NCBI GenBank assembly: GCA_902576785.1
Contig: CACGWC010000007.1
Location: 1-61,591 of the forward strand
DNA: 61,591 nucleotides
DNA from: an uncultured Pelagibacteraceae bacterium
GTDB lineage: Bacteria; Pseudomonadota; Alphaproteobacteria; Pelagibacterales; Pelagibacteraceae
Reading direction: 5' to 3'
Positions 43,247-54,093 of the stretch are shown here, piece after piece. Every line of letters begins with the position of its first letter. The first letter of the stretch is position 1. A program made the position numbers and the translations under genes. Under the pieces are notes generated by a model, which was given only the letters and a program-made list of their open reading frames with translations, was not told the DNA's origin and ran no database searches.

Positions 43247-43587
43247 TTTAATTGGTGTCTATTTTTTAAATACAAAAAAAACGCTACAATTTCATATCCG
43301 ACATAAAATAATTGGTAAATGACCGGGAGTTTAAAAAATTTATAAAGAAACTTATATTTTGGAATACTTTTCCAAATAAGTAAAAAAGCATCAATACCTA
43401 CATAGATTTTTCCATCTTGTTCTACATGAAGTCTTCTTAGAAGCTCTTTATCAGTTTTTTTTGTTTCTAATTCAGCATTTTTATTTTTAGTTATGTCTAT
43501 CCAATTCAAATTTTCTATGTTTTCTTTCTTATAAATATTAATTTCTGCTCTGCAGATTTTGCATGAATTGTTAAAAAAAACCTTCAT
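43243..43587 (-). CDS. DCC-family thiol-disulfide oxidoreductase-like protein (DUF393)
   Basis: The 114-residue protein starts with VFFNNSCKICRAEINIYKK, a CxxC motif in the thioredoxin-like position of DCC/DUF393 proteins, and continues with INWIDIT-type text and a C-terminal hydrophobic part (FYVGYEIVAFFLYLK). Members often have the DxxCxxC opening; here NSCKIC replaces the Asp-Cys-Cys that names the family. Function is unknown, possibly redox. Divergent from tldD across 85 bp. Confidence 0.75.
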   Translation of the reverse strand: MKVFFNNSCKICRAEINIYKKENIENLNWIDITKNKNAELETKKTDKELLRRLHVEQDGKIYVGIDAFLLIWKSIPKYKFLYKFFKLPVIYQLFYVGYEIVAFFLYLKNRHQLN

Positions 43588-43672
43588 AATTAAACTATAT
43601 TTGAATATTTTATTTTTACAAATGTGCCAAATAAGCAGTTGATATATTATTAATCACTACTACATTCTTCAA

Positions 43673-45085
43673 ATGTCAAATTTCTTCAAAGAAACAGATA
43701 TAGATACATCGCAAGCTGAAGCAATTGTTACTGAAACCTTAAAAAATTGTGATGACGGAGAATTATATTTGGAAAATCATAAATCTGAGTCTATTGTTTT
43801 AGACGATAATAAAATAAAGAGTTCAACTTATAATTCTGATCAAGGATATGGTTTCAGAGCTGTGACAGGAGAGGTTGTTGCCTACTCTCATTCTAATGAT
43901 ATTTCAAAGGAGTCATTAAGAAAATCAAGCGATAATTTAAAAGATACATTAAAGTCAAAAAAAGGGACCTATAATCATGAAATTCCTAAAACTAACAACA
44001 AATATTACGAAAATATTAATCCTATTGAAAGCAAGACTTTCGACTCAAAGATAGATTTGCTGAGCAGTGTTAATAACTATTTAAGATCAAAAGGCTCAAT
44101 TGTAAATCAAGTAACTGCAAATTTTTTAGGTGAACATAAATCAATAGAAATTATTAGGTCTGATAATCAAGTCTTGAAAGATGATAGACCATTAGTCAGA
44201 TTCAACGTTTCTGTCGTACTAGAAAAAAATGGAAAAAAAGAGACAGGTGTTTATGGAGTTGGAGGAAGACAAAGTTATGATGATTATCTAAAAGATGGAA
44301 GCTGGAAAGATGTTTGTGATGAAGCTTTTAGAATCGCAAATGTGAATTTAGAAAGCAAACCAGCGCCAGCAGGAGAAATGAAAGTTGTTTTAGGTCCTGG
44401 ATGGCCGGCTATTTTAATTCACGAAGCAATCGGCCATGGTCTTGAGGGAGATTTCAATAGAAAAAAAACTTCAGCTTTTCATAATTTAATGGGGCAGCAA
44501 GTAGCCAGTGAAGGAGTTACGATTGTAGATGACGGCACCTTACATCAAAGAAGAGGAAGTTTAACGATAGATGATGAAGGAACGCCTACTGAAAATACAG
44601 TTTTAATAGAAAATGGAATTTTAAAAAACTATATGCAAGACCGTTTAAACGCTCGTTTGATGGGAACTAAGTCAACAGGTAGTGGAAGAAGAGAAAGTTA
44701 TAAACATGTGGTTTTACCAAGAATGAGAAACACAATGATGCTGTCAGGTAAATATTCACAAGATGAAATGATAAGTTCAGTTGACAAAGGTATTTTTGCT
44801 GTAAGTTTCGGAGGAGGGCAAGTAGACATAACTTCAGGAAAATTTGTCTTTAACTGCACAGAAGCATACGAAATTAATAATGGTAAAATTGGATCACCAA
44901 TCAAAGGTGCTACATTAATTGGAGATGGGCCATCAATTTTAAAAGAAGTTTCATTAGTGGGTAATGATATGAAATTAGATCCAGGTATTGGAACATGTGG
45001 GAAAGCTGGACAGGGTGTTCCAGTAGGAGTAGCTCAGCCATCAATTCTTATAAATAAGATGACTGTTGGTGGAACAAAACTTTAA
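43673..45085 (+). CDS. tldD: Metalloprotease TldD
   Basis: Catalytic half of the TldD/TldE peptidase, which degrades unfolded peptides and matures some peptide antibiotics. The 470-residue protein carries the zinc motif LIHEAIGHGLEGDF (His250-Glu251-xx-x-His254), with VVLGPGWPAILIHEA before it and GRRESYKHVVLPRMRNT, GGGQVDITSGKFVFNCTEAY after it. The tldE partner starts 5 bp downstream, so the heterodimer is encoded in one operon. Confidence 0.96.
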   Translation: MSNFFKETDIDTSQAEAIVTETLKNCDDGELYLENHKSESIVLDDNKIKSSTYNSDQGYGFRAVTGEVVAYSHSNDISKESLRKSSDNLKDTLKSKKGTYNHEIPKTNNKYYENINPIESKTFDSKIDLLSSVNNYLRSKGSIVNQVTANFLGEHKSIEIIRSDNQVLKDDRPLVRFNVSVVLEKNGKKETGVYGVGGRQSYDDYLKDGSWKDVCDEAFRIANVNLESKPAPAGEMKVVLGPGWPAILIHEAIGHGLEGDFNRKKTSAFHNLMGQQVASEGVTIVDDGTLHQRRGSLTIDDEGTPTENTVLIENGILKNYMQDRLNARLMGTKSTGSGRRESYKHVVLPRMRNTMMLSGKYSQDEMISSVDKGIFAVSFGGGQVDITSGKFVFNCTEAYEINNGKIGSPIKGATLIGDGPSILKEVSLVGNDMKLDPGIGTCGKAGQGVPVGVAQPSILINKMTVGGTKL

Positions 45086-45090
45086 TCTAA

Positions 45091-46407
45091 ATGATAAGGG
45101 ATCAGGAATTTTTAAGAGATATAGCGTCTTATTGTATTGAAAACTCTAAAAAACTAGGAGCTACGGATGTGGGTGTAAAAGTAATTCACTCTGTTTCAGA
45201 AAATGTTAGTTTTAGAAATAAAAAATTAGACGAGTCAAATAGAGCAGATAGTTTTGCTGTCAATTTAACTACTTATATAGAGAAAAAAAAATCAAGCATT
45301 AATTCATCAGATTTATCTAAATCAAACTTAGAAAAACTAATAGAACGTTGTATTGATGCTACAAAAATTACTCCATCAGATGAAAATAATTCGTTACCAG
45401 ATAAAGATTTAATGTCTAAAGAGGTAAGAGACCTTAATCTCTATGATGAAACGCATTATCCAAATGATAAAAAGATTGAATTTTTAAAAAATGTTGAAGA
45501 AACAGCATCAACGGACGAAAAAATAGTTAATACTGAAGCTGGTTTTACCGAAAATAAAAATAATTTTATACTCGCAAACAGTAATGGTTTTTTAGGTGGA
45601 TACAAAACCTCAAATTTTTCATCTTCATGCGTAGCTGTATCAAGAATTAATGGTGCAATGGAAAGAGATTATGAGTTTGGTAGCACAAGATTCTTGGAAG
45701 ATATGATGGAACCAGAAGAAATTGGAAAAATAGCTGCCGACAAAGCAATAAAAAAGTTAGGACCAAAAAAAATTAAAAGTGAAAAAATTGGCGTTATATT
45801 CGATAAAAGAATTTCCAAAGGAATATTAAGCACACTAGCAAGTGCAATTAGTGCGAGTGCTATTGCAAGAGGAACTTCTTTTTTAAAAGATCAAATCAAT
45901 TCTGAAGTTTTTCCAAATTCAATTAATATCATCGATGATCCAAAAATTGAAAAAGGATTAGGCTCCCAAAACTTTGATAGCGAAGGTGTTGAAACCAATT
46001 CTTTGAAACTAGTTGAGAATGGTATTTTAAAAAATTATTTAATTGATACTTATTATGGTAAAAAATTAAATTTAAAATCTAATGGTAGATCTGGAGGAAC
46101 AACAAACTTATACTTTGAAAACGGTACCTTAAGTTTTAAGGATTTGTTAAATTCAGAAAAAAAATTTTTATACATAACAGAGACTATAGGCCATGGAGGA
46201 AATATCATTACTGGAGATTACTCAGTTGGAGCTTCGGGATTTATGGTTGAGGATGGAGAATTGACTTACCCAGTAAGTGAAATAACTATAGCTGGGAATT
46301 TTAAGGAAATGTTTAAGAATATTACTTTGGCAAATGATTTAGAGATGAAGTACTCAACAAATGCTCCTACTTTGTTGATTAATCAAATGACAGTAGCAGG
46401 AAAATAA
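45091..46407 (+). CDS. pmbA: TldE/PmbA, regulatory subunit of the TldD/E protease
   Basis: Partner of TldD; it has the same fold without the zinc-binding HExxxH. The 438-residue sequence has DPKIEKGLGSQNFDSEGVETNSLKLVENGILKNYLIDTYYGKKL, GRSGGTTNLYFENG and ETIGHGGNIITGDYSVGASGFMVEDGELTYPVSEITIAGN, all typical of PmbA. The catalytic residues are absent as expected in this subunit. Ends directly against the stop of the convergent DUF6134-type gene. Confidence 0.95.
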   Translation: MIRDQEFLRDIASYCIENSKKLGATDVGVKVIHSVSENVSFRNKKLDESNRADSFAVNLTTYIEKKKSSINSSDLSKSNLEKLIERCIDATKITPSDENNSLPDKDLMSKEVRDLNLYDETHYPNDKKIEFLKNVEETASTDEKIVNTEAGFTENKNNFILANSNGFLGGYKTSNFSSSCVAVSRINGAMERDYEFGSTRFLEDMMEPEEIGKIAADKAIKKLGPKKIKSEKIGVIFDKRISKGILSTLASAISASAIARGTSFLKDQINSEVFPNSINIIDDPKIEKGLGSQNFDSEGVETNSLKLVENGILKNYLIDTYYGKKLNLKSNGRSGGTTNLYFENGTLSFKDLLNSEKKFLYITETIGHGGNIITGDYSVGASGFMVEDGELTYPVSEITIAGNFKEMFKNITLANDLEMKYSTNAPTLLINQMTVAGK

Positions 46408-47085
46408 TTATTGAATTTTTTTTAGTCTATATTCCCATAGACCCATTCTCTTATAAGCCACTTTTATAATCAATGCTTTTTTTTTATCGTACCATATTTC
46501 AAAATTTAATTTTTTATCATCAGGTAGATTTGAGTTGGTAGAAAAAAGTCTAAAATGTTCTACATCATATTCTTTATTATAAAGTTTAATTTTTTCTTTT
46601 CCTAAAAATTCTATGTTTTGTTTTTTTACACTTCCAGATAATGGACTTATTTGTGTCTCAGTTTGTAAAATTCTATGATTCCACCAATGACCAATTATAT
46701 TTTCTCTATCCGCCTCACCCTTATATGATGATCCATCAATTATAAACTTCTCTTTTTTTTCATCAAAAATTAAATTTACATATTTTCTCTTATTGTTTTG
46801 AAATGTTTCTGAGTTAAATGAAATTAATTGGTCTCCAATATATTCTTCAGTACCTCTACTATTTATAGAGAATACTGTAACACCCAATAATTTCACTTCA
46901 AAATTGGTTGTATTTTTTACAATAAATTTATTTTCTTCTTTTTTAAATGTGAAAATACTTTCTCCAATTTTTTCATCATCTTTAAATATCTCCATTTCTA
47001 TATTTGAATAATTTTTATAGTGATCAGTATGTGCTTGCAAAAAAAGAGGAGATAAAACTAACAATATTACTAAGAATTTTCTCAT
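46408..47085 (-). CDS. Exported DUF6134-like protein
   Basis: The 225-residue protein has a signal peptide (FLVILLVLSPLFLQAH). The mature part is a beta-rich domain with IEMEIFKDDEKIGESIFTFKKEENKFIVKN, GHWWNHRILQTETQISPLSGSV and EHFRLFSTNSNLPDD, which I associate with the DUF6134 group of periplasmic proteins. Biological role unknown. Divergent from the YczE-type protein across 79 bp. Confidence 0.7.
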   Translation of the reverse strand: MRKFLVILLVLSPLFLQAHTDHYKNYSNIEMEIFKDDEKIGESIFTFKKEENKFIVKNTTNFEVKLLGVTVFSINSRGTEEYIGDQLISFNSETFQNNKRKYVNLIFDEKKEKFIIDGSSYKGEADRENIIGHWWNHRILQTETQISPLSGSVKKQNIEFLGKEKIKLYNKEYDVEHFRLFSTNSNLPDDKKLNFEIWYDKKKALIIKVAYKRMGLWEYRLKKIQ

Positions 47086-47164
47086 TACTTCACGTTATTT
47101 TAATTAACTTGTTTGAACTTTATATAGAATTTTTACGTTTAAAAGATAAATAGTCTAAAGAATT

Positions 47165-47812
47165 ATGTTTTTAACCATAAAAAATATACCCTCAAAATCT
47201 TGGAGCTCAGAAAAACCTTTAAATTTTAAACCTAAATTTAGAACTTTTTTACTTTTATGTGTTGGTTTATCTTTATTTGGGTTGGGAGAGGGTCTCTTAT
47301 TAGTTTCTACTACTGGTAATTCTCCATGGTCTGTTCTTGCAGAAGGTTTATCAAACATATTAAATATTTCGATCGGATTATCTACATTCATAATAAGTAT
47401 TATTGTTTTAGGGTTTTGGTTTCCACTAAAACAAAAACCAGGAATAGGTACAATTCTAAATATTTTAATTATAGCAGCGATAATCGATTTGACACTTTTT
47501 CTTTTTGATCCTCCTTTAGCTACTTCTTCAAAATATATTCTTGCTGTATTTTCTGTTTTGCTTGTCGGTCTAGGAAGTGGGATATACTTAATTGCAAATT
47601 TAGGCCCTGGTCCTAGAGATGGATTGATGACAGGTCTAACAAAAAAAACTCAACTTCCTATTGCTTTAATTCGAGCTACTTTGGAAATTTCAGCTGTTAT
47701 ATCTGGTTGGTATTTGGGAGGAACTGTTGGTTTGGGCACTATAATATTTGCATTTGGGATAGGTCCTGCTGTAGCTTTAGGAATTTATATTGTGGATAAA
47801 GTTACGAAGTAA
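47165..47812 (+). CDS. YczE/YitT-type membrane protein
   Basis: The 215-residue protein has about five to six hydrophobic segments. GLSLFGLGEGLLLVSTTGNSPWSVLAEGLSN and the repeated NLGPGPRDGLMTGLTKKTQLPIALIRATLEIS are YczE-family signatures. In other species the family is linked with lantibiotic-type or amino-acid export, but no activity is established. Followed after 60 bp by a small membrane protein. Confidence 0.82.
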   Translation: MFLTIKNIPSKSWSSEKPLNFKPKFRTFLLLCVGLSLFGLGEGLLLVSTTGNSPWSVLAEGLSNILNISIGLSTFIISIIVLGFWFPLKQKPGIGTILNILIIAAIIDLTLFLFDPPLATSSKYILAVFSVLLVGLGSGIYLIANLGPGPRDGLMTGLTKKTQLPIALIRATLEISAVISGWYLGGTVGLGTIIFAFGIGPAVALGIYIVDKVTK

Positions 47813-47872
47813 ATGTTTTTAGTGGACAATTAGTCGATTGTTAATACTGAATAAAAATTGTAAATATAAATC

Positions 47873-48328
47873 ATGTCTATAAAAAATTGGATGAAAGAAT
47901 CAGCGAATATACTATTTGACGATAGTAAAAATGATTTAAGAGCACTTCCCAAAACTGTGAGACTACAAATATTATTAGTTTTAAGTTTTATATGGACAAC
48001 AGTATTTAGTTTATACGTATTTTCATATGCCACTTTTGCATTTGGTTGGGCAGGGACATATGTTGCTCATATAGGTTTAATATTTGCTGTTTATTATACT
48101 TTTAAACAATTTCATAGAGCTGAAGCAAAAGCTGTTAGCGTTTTTAAGACAAAAAATTTTGATCCATTTAAAATCATGACAATTGTTTTTGTTATAGTTT
48201 TTATTTTTGTTTTTTCTAAAGGTATTGAAGTATTGACGAGAACAAACTCTTACTCAATTCCATATGACGGACCTACTAAATCAGCATTTGAAAAGTGGCT
48301 GCCATTTACCAAAAATAAATCTGAATAA
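47873..48328 (+). CDS. Small membrane protein, unknown
   Basis: The 151-residue protein has three hydrophobic segments (about residues 30-50, 58-78 and 100-120) after a charged N-terminus, KNWMKESANILFDDSKNDLRALP. The C-terminal 30 residues are soluble and end in EKWLPFTKNKSE. I do not recognise the family. Gap to the convergent typA stop is 8 bp. Confidence 0.6.
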   Translation: MSIKNWMKESANILFDDSKNDLRALPKTVRLQILLVLSFIWTTVFSLYVFSYATFAFGWAGTYVAHIGLIFAVYYTFKQFHRAEAKAVSVFKTKNFDPFKIMTIVFVIVFIFVFSKGIEVLTRTNSYSIPYDGPTKSAFEKWLPFTKNKSE

Positions 48329-48336
48329 TAATTTTT

Positions 48337-50163
48337 TTAAGAAGCTTCTGATAATTTAGAGAGTTTTTTTCTCTCATGAGGATCAAGCACAGCTTTCCTT
48401 AATCTGCATGAATTTGGTGTAATTTCTAGTGCTTCATCAGAGTTTAACATACTCAATTGTTCAGCAATCGACATCTTTCTTACAGGAGTTAAAACAACAT
48501 TTTCATCTGTTCCCTGTGTTCTCATATTTGTGAGTTTTTTACCTTTCATGACATTTATAATCATATCACCAGGTTTTGGTGACAATCCTACAATCATACC
48601 CGAATAAACTGGGTCGTTATGAGTGACAAACATTTCTCCTCTTGCCTGTAAATTATAAATTGCAAAAGCTACTGCTTTTCCTTGTTCCATAGAAATTAAT
48701 GCACCATTTCTTCTGCCTTCCATATCTCCCTCAAATTTTCCATAAGAATGGAATATTCTGTTTATTACTCCTGTTCCTTTAGTTAGAGTAAGAAATCTAC
48801 TGGTGTATCCCATTAAACCTCTAGTTGGTGCATGAAAGATTAATCTTTTTTTATTTTTTCCAGTATCTTTAAGATCTATTAATTTTCCTTTCCTTTTATT
48901 CATGGAGTCTATAACTTTAGAAGAGAATTCTTCGTCAAGATCCATAGTAATTTCTTCTATCGGTTCTAATTTTTCACCTTTTTCATTTTTTTGAAATAAA
49001 ACTTTAGGAGGGCTTACCGTCATTTCAAATCCTTCACGTCTCATTTGTGTTAATAATATTTCTAACATTAATTCTCCTCTTCCACTTATTTCAAATGAGT
49101 CTTTGTTTTCATTTTCTGAAAAAGAAATTCCAACATTATTTTGAGCCTCTTGAACTAATCTCTCTCTAATTTGAGTACTTGTAAGTTTTTTACCTTCAGT
49201 ACCAGCTAGTGGAGAACTATTTACTGTTATTTTAATAGATATCGTTGGAGGATCAATTGGGGTTGCTTGGATTGGTGTATCTAACTCAGTATCACATATG
49301 GTATCAGCTACATTTGCTTTTTCTAATCCAGCGATAACTACAATATCTCCAGCTTCACCAACTTCTATTGGAACTTTTTTTGTCCCCTCGTATCTAAATA
49401 TTTTAGTTAACCTTCCCTCATCAACTTTTTCTCCATCAAGATTAATTGCCTTGATTTGTTGGTTTGCTTTTGCAGTACCTTGTGAAATTCTACCAACTAA
49501 ACTTCTACCCAAAAAACTGTCCGCATATAAAAGAGTCGAAAGCATTGCAAAAGGCTTGGACTTGTCAAATTCTGCTGGCTTAACATGTTCTATTACTAGA
49601 TCTAATAATGGATTTAAATTATCTCTTGGACCATCTATTTCTTTGGATGCCCATCCAGATCTTCCACTTGCGTAAATAACTGGAAAGTCTAGTTGCTCCT
49701 CGTTGGCATCTAAGCTGACAAATAAGTCAAAAGTCTCATTTAAAACTTCATCGGCCCTTTGGTCAGCTTTGTCTAATTTATTAATAACTACTATTGGTTT
49801 AAGGCCTTGTTTAAGTGCTTTAGCTAATACAAATTTAGTTTGAGGCATTACCCCTTCGGCTGAATCTATTAACAATAACGCACCATCAGCCATACTAAGA
49901 ACTCTTTCAACTTCTGCAGCAAAATCTCTGTGTCCAGGTGTATCAATAATATTAATTCTAGAATCTTTCCAATTTATGGAAGCTGGTTTGGCAAGAATTG
50001 TAATACCTCTTTCCTTTTCAAGTTCTCCGGAGTCCATTAGTCTTTCATCAACAATTTCATTTTCTCTAAAAGAACCACTCTGTTTCATTAAGTTATCGAT
50101 CAAAGTAGTCTTGCCATGGTCAACGTGAGCAATTATGGTGATGTTACGTATTGATGTTGTCAT
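48337..50163 (-). CDS. typA: Translational GTPase TypA/BipA
   Basis: Ribosome-binding GTPase involved in stress adaptation and subunit assembly. The 608 residues have the G1 AHVDHGKTTL (11-20), effector-type RGITI, G3 DTPGH and G4 NKLDK, domains II and III, and the BipA-specific C-terminus (AIYNLQARGEMFVTHNDPVYSGMIVG). Divergent from nothing; it follows groEL on the same strand but is separated from it by a strong terminator. Confidence 0.96.
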   Translation of the reverse strand: MTTSIRNITIIAHVDHGKTTLIDNLMKQSGSFRENEIVDERLMDSGELEKERGITILAKPASINWKDSRINIIDTPGHRDFAAEVERVLSMADGALLLIDSAEGVMPQTKFVLAKALKQGLKPIVVINKLDKADQRADEVLNETFDLFVSLDANEEQLDFPVIYASGRSGWASKEIDGPRDNLNPLLDLVIEHVKPAEFDKSKPFAMLSTLLYADSFLGRSLVGRISQGTAKANQQIKAINLDGEKVDEGRLTKIFRYEGTKKVPIEVGEAGDIVVIAGLEKANVADTICDTELDTPIQATPIDPPTISIKITVNSSPLAGTEGKKLTSTQIRERLVQEAQNNVGISFSENENKDSFEISGRGELMLEILLTQMRREGFEMTVSPPKVLFQKNEKGEKLEPIEEITMDLDEEFSSKVIDSMNKRKGKLIDLKDTGKNKKRLIFHAPTRGLMGYTSRFLTLTKGTGVINRIFHSYGKFEGDMEGRRNGALISMEQGKAVAFAIYNLQARGEMFVTHNDPVYSGMIVGLSPKPGDMIINVMKGKKLTNMRTQGTDENVVLTPVRKMSIAEQLSMLNSDEALEITPNSCRLRKAVLDPHERKKLSKLSEAS

Positions 50164-50203
50164 TTGCGCGTTCTTATATATTCAAAAAATTTTTTTTCAA
50201 TTC

Positions 50204-50238
50204 AAAAAAAAAGGGCAGTAAAAACTGCCCTTTTTGAA
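50204..50238 (-). terminator. Rho-independent terminator of groESL
   Basis: GGGCAGT and ACTGCCC form a 7-bp stem with a 4-base loop, extended by A/T pairs, with a run of T residues downstream on the minus strand. It lies 24 bp after groEL, before typA. Confidence 0.9.
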
Positions 50239-50261
50239 TTTTTCCTTTAGTAAAATTGGGA

Positions 50262-51917
<1,656 letters not shown>

Positions 51918-51935
51918 TTAAACTCTCCTTATTAT

Positions 51936-52229
51936 TTATTTACCTGTTGCAATACCCATAATGTCAGATTCTTTCATTATGCTGTACTCTTTACCATCAA
52001 TTTTAACTTCTGTTCCTGACCACTTACCGAATAAAACTTTGTCACCTACTTTAACGTCCATAGGTATTAGTTTTCCATCTTCAGTTTTTGCGCCTCCGCC
52101 GACAGCAACAACTTTACCTTCTTGAGGTTTTTCTTGAGCTGTATCTGGAATAATTATGCCACCAGCAGTTTTTTCGCTGCTATCTAAGACTTCTATTAAA
52201 ACACGGTCATGTAACGGTTTAAACTTCAT
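51936..52229 (-). CDS. groS: Co-chaperonin GroES
   Basis: 10-kDa lid of GroEL. The 97 residues contain [27 protein letters not shown], the mobile-loop region, and [21 protein letters not shown]. An AAGGAG Shine-Dalgarno sequence precedes the ATG. First gene of the groESL operon. Confidence 0.98.
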   Translation of the reverse strand: MKFKPLHDRVLIEVLDSSEKTAGGIIIPDTAQEKPQEGKVVAVGGGAKTEDGKLIPMDVKVGDKVLFGKWSGTEVKIDGKEYSIMKESDIMGIATGK

Positions 52230-52254
52230 ACGAATTCTCCTTTAAATAAGCAGT

Positions 52255-52284
52255 CATATAGAGACATATTTAATAATTTTCAAG
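52255..52284 (-). promoter_or_regulatory. Sigma32-like heat-shock promoter of groESL
   Basis: On the minus strand CTTGAAA (52278-52284), a 15-base spacer, then TCTATATG (52255-52262). The box is part of a palindrome, TTCAAGATCTTGAA. No CIRCE inverted repeat (TTAGCACTC/GAGTGCTAA) is seen in this leader, which suggests control by the heat-shock sigma factor alone. Confidence 0.6.
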
Positions 52285-52351
52285 ATCTTGAATAAAAATT
52301 ATGGTTTAAAAAACTCAAGAATTAAGCTTATTTTTAAGCTATACCTCAAGC

Positions 52352-53167
52352 ATGCCCCAAAACTTAGACAAAGATGGATTAAGATCTAAAATAAACAGTT
52401 ATGAATTATTTTTTATCGACATTTGGGGAGTGATCCACAATGGCTTACAAATTTTTGAGGATTCTATTGAAGTATTAGAAAATTTAAAAAAAAATAATAA
52501 AGAGTTTGTATTACTTACCAATGCGCCAAGACCAAATTCTACGGTTATTGATTTTTTGAAAAAAATGGGGCTCAAAAAATTTTATGAAAATGTATACACC
52601 TCGGGAGAAGCTTCATTAAAATATTTAATGGAAAATTTTGTAAATGCAAAATTTTATCACATTGGACCACCAAGAGATTTTGACTTATTTAAAAGATTTG
52701 AACAAAATAAAGTTAGCAATATTAATCAAGCTGATTACTTTATTTGCACAGGGTTATTTGAAGATCATGAGACAAATCTTGAATATTATGAGGATTTACT
52801 TGAAAAATTTTCAAATAAAAAATTTGTCTGCACAAATCCAGACCTAATTGTTGATAGAGGTAATGTTAGAGAGTTTTGTGCTGGATCTGTTGCAAAAATA
52901 TTTGAGGAAATTGGTGGAAAAGTAATTTACTTTGGAAAACCTTATCCTCCAGTTTATAATTTATCTGCTAAAATAAATGGTAAAAATGTTTTATGTATCG
53001 GAGATAATTTAAACACAGATATAAAAGGAGCTAATATTCAAAATTTTGATAATTTGTTAATAACTAGTGGTATACATAAAAAAGAATTAAGTAGTCTTAA
53101 TATTGATAAATTAGAAAAAAAATATGGAGTGAGTGTGAATTATACCCAAACAAAATTAAAATGGTGA
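52352..53167 (+). CDS. HAD-family class IIA phosphatase (TIGR01459-like)
   Basis: The 271-residue protein has motif I as FFIDIWGVIHNG, motif II LLTNAPRPNS, and the C-terminal metal motif NVLCIGDNLNTDIKGANIQ typical of NagD-type hydrolases. Likely substrates are small phosphorylated metabolites; the alphaproteobacterial subgroup has no fixed assignment. It overlaps ribF by 7 bp, and being next to ribF it might handle a riboflavin-pathway phosphate, which is speculation. Confidence 0.87.
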   Translation: MPQNLDKDGLRSKINSYELFFIDIWGVIHNGLQIFEDSIEVLENLKKNNKEFVLLTNAPRPNSTVIDFLKKMGLKKFYENVYTSGEASLKYLMENFVNAKFYHIGPPRDFDLFKRFEQNKVSNINQADYFICTGLFEDHETNLEYYEDLLEKFSNKKFVCTNPDLIVDRGNVREFCAGSVAKIFEEIGGKVIYFGKPYPPVYNLSAKINGKNVLCIGDNLNTDIKGANIQNFDNLLITSGIHKKELSSLNIDKLEKKYGVSVNYTQTKLKW

Positions 53168-54087
53168 ACAAAATTAAAATTTACAAAAATTTCAAGATTT
53201 TAAGAAAACATCAAAATGCAATGATATTAATTGGTAATTTTGATGGCTTACACTTAGGCCATCAAAGATTATTCAAAGAAGCAAAAAAATATAAAAAAAA
53301 ATATAATTCAAAAATCGGAGTAGTTACTTTTGATCCAATACCAAAAATGTATTTTGATAAAAGTATTACGAATTATCGACTTTCAAATCTTAATCAAAAG
53401 AGCAAATATTTTAGTGATTATAAAGTAGATTTTTTAATAAATAAAAAATTTGATAAAAAATTCTCCAAAATATCTTGTCATAATTTTATTAAAAATATTT
53501 TATGCAAAAAGTTAAGTGCAGATTATATTTTTGTTAGTAATAATTTTAGATTTGGAAATAAGAGAGAGGGAGACGTAAATTTATTAAAAAGATTTCAAAA
53601 AAAATATAATTACAAATTAATTAATCCAAAACCGTTGTATAAAAAAAATAAAATTATTTCCTCAACATTAATTAGAAAATTAATTGAAAATGGTAATTTA
53701 AAAATTGCAAATCAACTTTTATCAAGAAATTGGTCAATAGAAGGTGTTGTGGAAAAGGGTAGAATGATGGGAAGAAAAATTGGCTTTCCTACATGCAACA
53801 TAAATATAAAAAATTATGTAATACCAAGAGTAGGAGTTTATGCAGTTGATGTTTATATCGAAAAAAACAGAAAAAAGATCAAAGGAATAGCAAATATTGG
53901 GTATAGGCCTACTTTTAATCAAAAAAAATTATTATTAGAGGTAAATTTATTTAAATTTTCTGGAAATCTTTATAATAAAAATCTAACTATTAATTTTACA
54001 AAATTTATTAGAGGAGAAACAAAATTTAAAAATATTGATGCTTTGAAAAAACAAATAAATAAAGATATCAAAGTTGCTAAAAGATAA
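53161..54087 (+). CDS. ribF: Bifunctional riboflavin kinase / FAD synthetase
   Basis: Converts riboflavin to FMN and FMN to FAD. The N-terminal adenylyltransferase half has IGNFDGLHLGHQRL; the C-terminal flavokinase half has VEKGRMMGRKIGFPTCNI and VYAVDV...GIANIGYRPTF. The 308 residues are a normal length. ileS follows after 6 bp. Confidence 0.96.
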   Translation: MVNKIKIYKNFKILRKHQNAMILIGNFDGLHLGHQRLFKEAKKYKKKYNSKIGVVTFDPIPKMYFDKSITNYRLSNLNQKSKYFSDYKVDFLINKKFDKKFSKISCHNFIKNILCKKLSADYIFVSNNFRFGNKREGDVNLLKRFQKKYNYKLINPKPLYKKNKIISSTLIRKLIENGNLKIANQLLSRNWSIEGVVEKGRMMGRKIGFPTCNINIKNYVIPRVGVYAVDVYIEKNRKKIKGIANIGYRPTFNQKKLLLEVNLFKFSGNLYNKNLTINFTKFIRGETKFKNIDALKKQINKDIKVAKR

Positions 54088-54093
54088 AATTTC

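Noticed and set aside
52230..52351. CIRCE element upstream of groESL
   Set aside because: No TTAGCACTC or GAGTGCTAA repeat is present; the palindrome there (TTCAAGATCTTGAA) is part of the sigma32-like box.
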